DNA of 5,105 nucleotides from Phycisphaerae bacterium (lineage in GTDB: Bacteria > Planctomycetota > Phycisphaerae > UBA1845 > Fen-1342), in NCBI GenBank assembly GCA_016935035.1, contig JAFGRR010000510.1, forward strand, positions 1-5,105, written 5' to 3'. A program made the position numbers and the translations under genes. The notes under the pieces are model-generated. The model saw nothing but the letters and a program-made list of their open reading frames with translations, ran no database searches and was not told where the DNA came from. Positions 1 through 5,105 of this stretch are shown one piece after another (the first letter of the stretch is position 1; each line of letters starts with the position of its first letter).

Positions 1-1389
1 CTGGTGCGGGAGGTCAGAGCCGAGGTTGACGAGAAGGCGCTGGCGGCGCTCTCAAGTTCCGCTCGTGCCGAACTGCTGGCACGGCTGGTCGCTGACGCGG
101 CGGCACAGCGTGAAAAGTCGGACCGGCTGCGTGCGGAAGGCGACCGCATCGCCAGCCAGGTTGCCGACGTTCAGACGCAGCAGCTTGCCCTCAAGAAACA
201 ACGCGATGCGGCCACCGACCCGGTGGAACTCGAGCAGATCAACGCCTCGCTCGAACAGATCGAGCGGCTGATCGATCAGCGGCGACTGCTCGGATACGAG
301 ATCGCGCGGCAGGCGCGGGCCGAGGAGCGGCTGGCGTACGAATACGAGCAAGCGGCGGCGGCAATACGCGAGTACGCGCAACGCTTCTGGGTGCAGAACC
401 GCTGGCTGGTCGAGGTTGGGCGCATCCTGGCCTACGCGCTGCTAGCGACGCTCGCGACGCACCTGCTCGCGCGCGTGATCACCGCAACGGTCGGCGTGAC
501 GATGCGCTATCTGCGGGGCGGCACAGCCCTGCCGACCGTCAAACGCACGCAGACGCTCGTGCAGTTTGCACGCAGTATCGCACTGCTGGTGATCTGGGTT
601 GCCGCCACCGTCTCCGTGCTCGCGGAGTTCGGCGTTTCGCCGGGGCAGTCGGCGGGCGCGCTGGGCGTGATCGGTCTGGTGCTGGCCGGGATGTTCCAGC
701 AGCTTGTGGTGGACTTCGTGAAGGGCATCGACATCGCGGTCGGCGGACATTACTACGTCGGTGACTTCATCCAAGTCGGCAACTACTCCGGCCACGTGCT
801 CGACTTCACGGCTAAGTACACGGTGCTGCGCACGCCCTCCGGTCAGGTTGTCACGCTGCCGAACTCGCAGTGCGTCCCGTCGCGCCGCTTTCCGGCTGGT
901 TTCGTGGATAACTACGTTGATATCGTGCTTGCGCGCCCCGCGGATCTGGCGCGGGCCCGCGCGCGACTGGATGACGTGGCGCGGCTGCTGAACCGCCGCA
1001 TCGAGGCCGTCAAGCAGGGACCGCTGATCGAGCGTGAGTTTGTCGATGGACAGGTCGCGGTGCTGCGTGTGCTCGTGCGTGTTTTGCCGGCGTGCGACTG
1101 GGTGATTACCGAGCGTTACATTCCGGAGGTCAAACGTGCGTTGGCTGACGCCGGGATTGAACTCGCAGGCGAGCCGACTTTTTTTTACCTCAATGACGTG
1201 AAGACGTTTCGCCGCCTGTTCAGCCGGCAGATGACCGACAAGGACATGGCCGCCGCCGTTGATGCCGACCTGCGACCGACTATCGAGCGTGACGCGTTGC
1301 CGGATGCGGAGACGGAGGCCGCCGAGGCTGCCGAGATGCGCCACACCTCCGACACGCCACCACCTCACACGACGGAGCATCAGGCTTGA
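1..1389 (+). CDS. MscS-family mechanosensitive ion channel (5' end outside window)
   Basis: A small-conductance mechanosensitive channel-type protein of the inner membrane; family members open under membrane tension and release ions and solutes. Residues are counted from the GTG at position 4, but the frame is open to the window edge, so the true start probably lies upstream. Residues 30-125 are charged, Q/E/R/A-rich and helical, probably coiled coil. Hydrophobic segments lie at about 138-160 and 191-211. The pore-lining TM3 follows at about 217-245, with an AGMFQQ core and Gly241 at the place of the conserved hinge glycine. The beta domain has YYVGDFIQVG (250-259) and the LPNSQ motif (285-289), both hallmarks of MscS. 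The alpha/beta C-terminal domain ends near PTFFYL (391-396), followed by an acidic, His/Pro-rich tail. Oddities are Asp237 and Lys240 in TM3, where the family usually has Asn and a small residue. The stop overlaps the start of the next gene. The family call is firm; the subfamily is not. Confidence 0.9.
   Translation: MVREVRAEVDEKALAALSSSARAELLARLVADAAAQREKSDRLRAEGDRIASQVADVQTQQLALKKQRDAATDPVELEQINASLEQIERLIDQRRLLGYEIARQARAEERLAYEYEQAAAAIREYAQRFWVQNRWLVEVGRILAYALLATLATHLLARVITATVGVTMRYLRGGTALPTVKRTQTLVQFARSIALLVIWVAATVSVLAEFGVSPGQSAGALGVIGLVLAGMFQQLVVDFVKGIDIAVGGHYYVGDFIQVGNYSGHVLDFTAKYTVLRTPSGQVVTLPNSQCVPSRRFPAGFVDNYVDIVLARPADLARARARLDDVARLLNRRIEAVKQGPLIEREFVDGQVAVLRVLVRVLPACDWVITERYIPEVKRALADAGIELAGEPTFFYLNDVKTFRRLFSRQMTDKDMAAAVDADLRPTIERDALPDAETEAAEAAEMRHTSDTPPPHTTEHQA
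1374..1377 (+). promoter_or_regulatory. Ribosome binding site for the MutS-like gene
   Basis: GGAG lies inside the last codons of the channel gene, 8 bases before the TTG at 1386. It supports the unusual TTG start. The next in-frame ATG (near 1680) would remove the first hydrophobic pair, and the TTG gives the classic 4-base stop/start overlap (TTGA). Confidence 0.6.
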
Positions 1390-3308
1390 CCACGAACGAT
1401 GCCGCCCCTCTGGAACAAGCACGCCAACGACAGAAGTGGCTTACCGAGCGGCGTCGCGAACACAAGGCCCACCGGGCTGAGTTGGCCGCGCGCGAGACAA
1501 GTTGGACATGGGCTCGGCTGGGCCTGTTCTGCATAGCGTTGGCGTCATGGCTTGTCGTTGGATTTCTGCCGTTGGTTACGGCTTGGGTGACGGCACTGGC
1601 GATCGTGCTCTTTGTCGTCGCCATTCGCGGGCATCACCGCGCTAAGCTCGAACGTGAGGCAGCTGACCGACTGCTGCTCATGATTGACGAGTCGCTGCAA
1701 CGCGTCGGCGGACAGATCTGCTGCATTCGCAGTTTCCAGCGGCCGCCCGAGTTCGCCGAGGAGGAAGAGCCGCTGCCCGCGGTATTCGAGTGCGGCCGGA
1801 CCTGGGCGCTTACCGATCAGGAACGCGATGATCTCGATCTCTATGGAGAACCAGTCGGGATATTCGGGCTGCTGAACAGGACATCGAGCGCGGTCGGCGC
1901 GCGGCGACTGCGCGGCATAATCGAAAACCCGGGGCTCGACGCCGAACGCATCGTCGCGCGGCAGGACATGGTGCGCTGGCTGTCCGAGCATGCTGACGAG
2001 CGTCTGGACCTGATGGCGGCCCTCGCCGCGCTGCGACATGAAGACCGGCACATGTACTACCTCATTCACGCGCTTCGCTACGCGCAGCGGATTCCGACGA
2101 TGCTGCCGCGCGGCGTGATGCGCGTGTGGTCGGTGCTGTGCGTGCTGTACACGGTCTTCGCCTGGATGTGGGTCGTGGTAGACCCGCAGGGCGCGCTGCA
2201 ATGGCTCCTGATTTGGGCGGGGACACTTGTCGTCAATGGTGTGATAGCAGGCCACGGTCGCAGCGCAACGCAGCAATGCCTCAAGCTCTGGGGCGAGGTG
2301 ACCTGGGCGGCGCGCGGTTTCGAGACCGCCGTCCGGCAGGCCGTAGAGGGCCTGCCCGAAGAAACCGAACTCGCCGGGCTGCGCGAGCGTTGTGCGGCGA
2401 TCATGCCGCCCGACGCGTTGCCGGCGCTGCGCCGCCGAACCGCCTGGGCTGACTCCGGCGGCCCGATGTGGGAGTTCGCGAATCTGGTCGCGCTGGTCAA
2501 GCTGCACGCCGCGCTGCGCATACTCGACTGCGCGGTGACGCATCGTGATGCCTTGCTGGCCGGCATCTCGGCCATCGCCGAGTTGGATGCCATGTGCGGC
2601 ATGGCCAGCTTCAGTTGGGAGCAGCCAGTCACCTGTTACCCGGTGCCGGCCGCCCAGACGCTGGTCCGCCTCACAAACGGCCATCACCCCCTGGTGCCCT
2701 CCGTTAACAGCGTGCCGAACGACGTCGAACTGACACCCGAGATGCGCCTGTGGGTTGTCACCGGCTCAAACATGGCCGGCAAGAGCACGTTTCTGCGCAT
2801 GGCCGGCGTCAATATCCTGTTGGCCCAGATCGGCTGCGCAGCGACCGCCGAAGCGATGACCTGGTCGCCGCTATGTCTCATCACCGACTTGCGTGCCCGC
2901 GACAACCTCGCCGACAACGAGAGCTACTTCCTGGCCGAAGTCCGTCACCTGCGCCGCCTGCTCTTCACGCCGGAGAATAGCGTGCCGCTGCTGGGCCTGA
3001 TAGACGAGCCGTTTCGCGGGACGAATTCGCACGATCAATCCGCGGCGAGCGTGGCGGTCGTGCGTCACCTGCTCGAATCGCGGCATCTGCTGCTGGTCGC
3101 GACGCACGATCAGCATCTGACCAAGCTGGCCAACGGCGGCCCGGCGCGCAATTATCACTTCCGCGAGAATCTCGACAGCGCTGCGCTGGTGTTCGACTAC
3201 CGGCTGCACCAGGGTCCGGCCCAAACGCGTAACGCACTGCGAATTCTCGAACGCGAGGGCTACCCGCCCGAGGTCGTTGAGACGGCCCGCAATTGGCTGG
3301 GTGACTGA
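1386..3308 (+). CDS. Membrane-anchored MutS-type ATPase without mismatch-recognition domains
   Basis: A 640-residue protein with the C-terminal ATPase of the MutS family. A basic N-terminus (1-44) is followed by two hydrophobic helices (about 45-61 and 63-80). A segment resembling the start of the MutS core/lever domain follows (from 158: GIFGLLNRTSSAVGARRL). A second hydrophobic pair lies at about 247-264 and 270-288. Before the ATPase come HHPLVP and VPNDVEL, typical of MutS. Walker A is GSNMAGKST (460-468, Lys466), the signature-like loop is ARDNLADNES (504-513), Walker B is LLGLIDEP with Asp540-Glu541, then RGTNSHD, and the switch histidine is in ATHD (His574). The catalytic set is intact, so ATP hydrolysis and dimerisation are expected. 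The N-terminal mismatch-binding and connector domains of MutS1 are absent, so a role in mismatch repair is unlikely. The TTG start overlaps the channel stop codon, implying translational coupling. The substrate, and whether it binds DNA, are unknown. It should not be named mutS. Confidence 0.9.
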   Translation: MTTNDAAPLEQARQRQKWLTERRREHKAHRAELAARETSWTWARLGLFCIALASWLVVGFLPLVTAWVTALAIVLFVVAIRGHHRAKLEREAADRLLLMIDESLQRVGGQICCIRSFQRPPEFAEEEEPLPAVFECGRTWALTDQERDDLDLYGEPVGIFGLLNRTSSAVGARRLRGIIENPGLDAERIVARQDMVRWLSEHADERLDLMAALAALRHEDRHMYYLIHALRYAQRIPTMLPRGVMRVWSVLCVLYTVFAWMWVVVDPQGALQWLLIWAGTLVVNGVIAGHGRSATQQCLKLWGEVTWAARGFETAVRQAVEGLPEETELAGLRERCAAIMPPDALPALRRRTAWADSGGPMWEFANLVALVKLHAALRILDCAVTHRDALLAGISAIAELDAMCGMASFSWEQPVTCYPVPAAQTLVRLTNGHHPLVPSVNSVPNDVELTPEMRLWVVTGSNMAGKSTFLRMAGVNILLAQIGCAATAEAMTWSPLCLITDLRARDNLADNESYFLAEVRHLRRLLFTPENSVPLLGLIDEPFRGTNSHDQSAASVAVVRHLLESRHLLLVATHDQHLTKLANGGPARNYHFRENLDSAALVFDYRLHQGPAQTRNALRILEREGYPPEVVETARNWLGD

Positions 3309-3318
3309 TGCTCTTTTT

Positions 3319-3344
3319 CTGAACCCTGAACCCTGAGCCCTGAA
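3319..3344 (+). repeat. Tandem heptamer repeat (CTGAACC)n
   Basis: Three consecutive 7-base units follow the ATPase stop codon closely: CTGAACC, CTGAACC and CTGAGCC, then a partial CTGAA. The third unit differs by one A-to-G change. It lies outside any gene and follows a short T-rich stretch (CTCTTTTTCT). No function can be read from it. I have the impression that this motif recurs in intergenic regions of planctomycete-type genomes, but that is not verified here. Confidence 0.85.
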
Positions 3345-3436
3345 TATGCCCATCGTTGCCGCTCGGGCTGTGTTCGCGCGTTCGCGGCCCGCTGGCAGCT
3401 TGTTTTCGTTCCAATCGTCGCTTCGCCGGCATCTGC

Positions 3437-3480
3437 AAAAAAAGCCGACGCGGGCCGGGAATGGCGGCCCGCGTCTGGCT
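3437..3480 (-). terminator. Intrinsic terminator read on the minus strand
   Basis: A perfect 10-bp inverted repeat (GACGCGGGCC at 3447-3456, GGCCCGCGTC at 3466-3475) encloses a 9-base loop. It extends outward by AGCC/GGCT (3443-3446 with 3477-3480) across a one-base bulge at 3476. On the plus strand the stem is preceded by seven A residues (3437-3443) and is not followed by T residues. On the minus strand it is therefore a GC-rich stem followed directly by seven T residues, the standard form of a Rho-independent terminator. The hairpin might also slow or end plus-strand transcription from the ATPase gene, but the plus-strand form lacks a U-tract. Confidence 0.75.
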
Positions 3481-3545
3481 GATACTGGGCGAGGGAGGCA
3501 CTCGCCAACTTGCTCGGGCGGACTCTCAGTACTGTGCCACGGTTG

Positions 3546-3563
3546 CGACAGTCCCGAATGTCC
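3546..3563 (+). repeat. Two-unit period-9 microrepeat
   Basis: CGACAGTCC is followed immediately by CGAATGTCC, differing at two of nine bases, and then by CG as the start of a decayed third unit. A multiple of three, the period preserves any reading frame across it. It is too short to assign a role. Confidence 0.45.
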
Positions 3564-3596
3564 CGCGTGCTCGACACCGATTTCTACACACGGCCC

Positions 3597-3605
3597 TTAC
3601 AATGG
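3597..3605 (+). repeat. TTACAATGG box, copy 1
   Basis: This nonamer is repeated exactly at 3678-3686, 81 bases downstream. It contains TACAAT, one base from the sigma-70 -10 consensus. No acceptable -35 element is seen at 16-18 bases. The nearest candidate, TCGACA at 3571-3576, is too far, with a 21-base spacer. It may be an alternative promoter or an operator-like half of a repeated pair. Confidence 0.35.
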
Positions 3606-3656
3606 GTTGCGGCCCGAAACGCGACGAATTTTGTCCTAATTCACTATGATCACTCG

Positions 3657-3686
3657 TTCCGCTGATAACGTTTACCGTTACAATGG
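3657..3686 (+). promoter_or_regulatory. Candidate promoter of the radical SAM gene (contains TTACAATGG copy 2)
   Basis: TACAAT at 3679-3684 matches five of six bases of a sigma-70 -10 element. A weak TTCCGC sits 16 bases upstream as a possible -35. Transcription would begin near 3691 and give a leader of about 70 bases before the GTG start. The -35 match is poor, so this is a suggestion based on position and the -10 only. Confidence 0.3.
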
Positions 3687-3749
3687 CCGGAACCTGTTCG
3701 GGGACGAAAGGCGCAGGCGGTCTGTCGCCCACCGAGATTCCCGGCCGCA

Positions 3750-3756
3750 GAGAGGA
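3750..3756 (+). promoter_or_regulatory. Ribosome binding site of the radical SAM gene
   Basis: GAGAGGA lies 6 bases before GTG at 3763, a strong match to the Shine-Dalgarno consensus at good spacing. It decides between this GTG and an in-frame ATG at 3646 that would add 39 residues of non-family-like sequence. Confidence 0.75.
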
Positions 3757-3762
3757 TTATTC

Positions 3763-5105
3763 GTGCGAATCGCACTCGTGAATCCGGTCACGCGCCGGAC
3801 GCAGGGCTACCACACCATCGGTAGCTACATCCCGCAGCTCGGCCTCCAGGTACTTGCACAACTTGTGCCGGATGGCCACCAGGTTGACATATTCGACGAG
3901 GTCTTCGGCCCCGAAGCGACCGATACGCAACTGACGCCCGATCGCTACGATCTGGTCGGCATCACGTCCTATTCGAGCGGCGCGACCCGGGCCTATGAGA
4001 TCGCCGACGCCTGTCGCGCCAAGGGCATCCAGACCATCATGGGTGGCCCGCACGCGTCGGCCTGTCCGGACGAGGCGGACGAGCATTTCGATTCGATCGC
4101 CATCGGCGAGTGCGACGAGATCTGGCCCGAGATCGTGCGCGACGCCGCCCGTGGACAATTGCAACCGCGCTATCAGGGCAAGCTATCGGATCTTGAGGCG
4201 CTGCGGCTCGGTGGCGCCATGCAAGCTCTTCAGCCGATCAACGGCAAGTACACGGTCGCCGCCATCCAGACCTCGCGCGGCTGCCCGGTCGGCTGCGAGT
4301 ATTGCTCGGTCACCCGCTTCAACGGCCCGCAGATCCGCCGCCGGCCGATCGCTGACATCCTCGACGAGTGGAACCGCACGCCGCGCAAATTCATTTTTGT
4401 CGTAGATGACAACTTCTTCGGCGTCGGCCCGGCGCACGCGAAGTGGGCCAAGGAGCTGTTGCGGACGATCATTAAGCACGGCAAGAAACGCCTGTGGTTC
4501 AGCCAGACGACCATCAACATGGGCGATGATCCCGAGGGCCTGCGGCTGGCATACAAGGCCGGCTGCCGTGGCATGCTCGTCGGCTTCGAGTCGTTCAACC
4601 GCGATTCACTCAAGAGCTATCACAAGGGCATCAACCGCCGGAATCTCGAACGCTATCCGGAACTGATCGCCGGCTTTCATCGTGCCGGCATCTCGGTCTT
4701 CGGCGGGTTCATCATCGGCTCTGACGATGATACTCCCGAGACCTGCGCCGACACGGCGCAGATGGCGGCGCAGATGGGCGTTGACATCATCCAGATCACG
4801 AACCTGACGCTGCTGCCCGGTACGAAGATGTACGAGCGTTATCTGGCCGAGGGGCGTGTTTTTGCGACGGAGTACCCCAAGGACTGGGAGCGTTACTCAT
4901 TCGTCGAGACGGTCTATCACCCCGAGCGCATGACGGCGCGCGAGTTGGACGAATCCATCTTCGAGGTGCGCTATGCGGCCGCCAAGGCCGGCTGGGTCTG
5001 GAAACGCGCCTTGCGCACGCTGCTACGCACACGCTCGCTCACTACCGCATTGTTCGTGCATGGCATGAACGCCGGCTGGAAACGCATGGCCAGGATACAG
5101 GCCCC
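3763..5105 (+). CDS. B12-binding-domain radical SAM protein (3' end outside window)
   Basis: A cytoplasmic iron-sulfur enzyme of the class pairing an N-terminal cobalamin-binding fold with a radical SAM barrel. Such proteins typically perform methylations or ring rearrangements on lipids, pigments or secondary metabolites. The first 447 codons are present and no stop is reached. The start reads MRIALVNP, the usual opening of this family. The Rossmann-like domain spans about 2-130, with GITSYSS, GGPHAS (94-99) and GE (115-116). The 4Fe-4S site is CPVGCEYC (Cys174, Cys178, Cys181; CxxxCxxC), followed by SVTRFNG. Further barrel motifs are VDDNFF, GFES (274-277) and GGFIIGSDDDT (314-324), and then LLPGT. 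The DxHxxG histidine motif of B12-dependent mutases is not seen, which is common in B12 radical SAM enzymes. Neighbours give no hint of the substrate. The broad family is clear, and the reaction is unknown. It resembles the general HpnP/BchE-like group but is not assigned to either. Confidence 0.92.
   Translation, partial: MRIALVNPVTRRTQGYHTIGSYIPQLGLQVLAQLVPDGHQVDIFDEVFGPEATDTQLTPDRYDLVGITSYSSGATRAYEIADACRAKGIQTIMGGPHASACPDEADEHFDSIAIGECDEIWPEIVRDAARGQLQPRYQGKLSDLEALRLGGAMQALQPINGKYTVAAIQTSRGCPVGCEYCSVTRFNGPQIRRRPIADILDEWNRTPRKFIFVVDDNFFGVGPAHAKWAKELLRTIIKHGKKRLWFSQTTINMGDDPEGLRLAYKAGCRGMLVGFESFNRDSLKSYHKGINRRNLERYPELIAGFHRAGISVFGGFIIGSDDDTPETCADTAQMAAQMGVDIIQITNLTLLPGTKMYERYLAEGRVFATEYPKDWERYSFVETVYHPERMTARELDESIFEVRYAAAKAGWVWKRALRTLLRTRSLTTALFVHGMNAGWKRMARIQA

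Larger units (their letters stand above)
3309..3762. other. Intergenic region without a convincing gene
   Basis: This 454-base gap separates the channel/ATPase pair from the radical SAM gene. It holds a heptamer repeat just after the ATPase stop, a strong hairpin with a T-tract on the minus strand, a smaller 6-bp hairpin (GGCGAG 3488-3493 with CTCGCC 3501-3506), a period-9 microrepeat, two TTACAATGG boxes and the downstream ribosome binding site. Short open frames occur on both strands, but none has a recognisable domain or a good ribosome binding site. No tRNA or known riboswitch fold was recognised by eye. Confidence 0.65.

Noticed and set aside
442..1422. Long minus-strand open frame (326 codons) opposite the channel gene
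   Set aside because: It is a shadow frame produced by GC-rich codon bias. It is rich in Arg and His, lacks domain motifs, and is fully opposed by a gene with clear MscS motifs.
1545..2687. Long minus-strand open frame (380 codons) opposite the MutS-like gene
   Set aside because: It is a shadow frame. Its composition is rich in Arg, His and Gln without motifs, while the plus strand has a continuous well-conserved MutS-type protein.
3283..3320. Possible plus-strand terminator at the end of the ATPase gene (T-rich CTCTTTTTCT)
   Set aside because: No stable stem precedes the T stretch. Only a CCC/GGG-type pairing inside the last codons could be found.
3319..3344. CRISPR-like or telomere-like array
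   Set aside because: The units are 7 bases without spacers and number fewer than four. This is a simple tandem repeat.
3346..3649. Two overlapping 97-codon plus-strand frames in the intergenic gap
   Set aside because: They overlap each other in different frames, cross the terminator hairpin, have no good ribosome binding site and show no known domain.
3526..3732. Minus-strand 68-codon open frame upstream of the minus-strand terminator
   Set aside because: It starts at GTG with only a weak purine stretch upstream, has no recognisable domain, and its end reads through the period-9 microrepeat (a G-T-F / G-T-V / A-T-V pattern). It is noted under the terminator finding but not called as a gene.

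Overview
The window is GC-rich bacterial DNA with strong G/C preference at third codon positions. It holds three large plus-strand genes. No host marker such as rRNA is present. The base composition and the intergenic motifs (heptameric CTGAACC repeat, TTACAATGG boxes) suggest a planctomycete-like bacterium to me, but this is a weak impression and not a demonstrated assignment.

Layout: (1) 1-1389 is the 3' part of an MscS-family mechanosensitive channel gene whose reading frame is still open at the left window edge. (2) 1386-3308 is a complete 640-residue MutS-type ATPase. It has two predicted pairs of transmembrane helices and lacks the mismatch-recognition domains of true MutS. Its TTG start overlaps the channel stop codon in a TTGA junction, so the two genes very probably form a translationally coupled unit. 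(3) 3309-3762 is a 454-base gap without a convincing gene. It contains a short tandem repeat, a strong hairpin with a T-tract that reads as an intrinsic terminator for the minus strand, a period-9 microrepeat, two copies of TTACAATGG, and the ribosome binding site of the next gene. (4) 3763-5105 is a B12-binding-domain radical SAM protein. It starts at GTG and runs off the right edge.

How the genes may work together: the channel and the membrane-anchored MutS-like ATPase are the only pair with a clear structural link. Both are predicted inner-membrane proteins with cytoplasmic domains, and they are coupled at translation. An ATPase working with, or gated by, a membrane-tension channel is an attractive but untested idea. 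The radical SAM gene has its own 5' region and looks like a separate transcription unit. Its substrate cannot be deduced from this window.

The most notable points are the channel/MutS-like coupling, charged residues in the predicted pore helix of the channel, and a terminator facing a strand on which no gene is evident.
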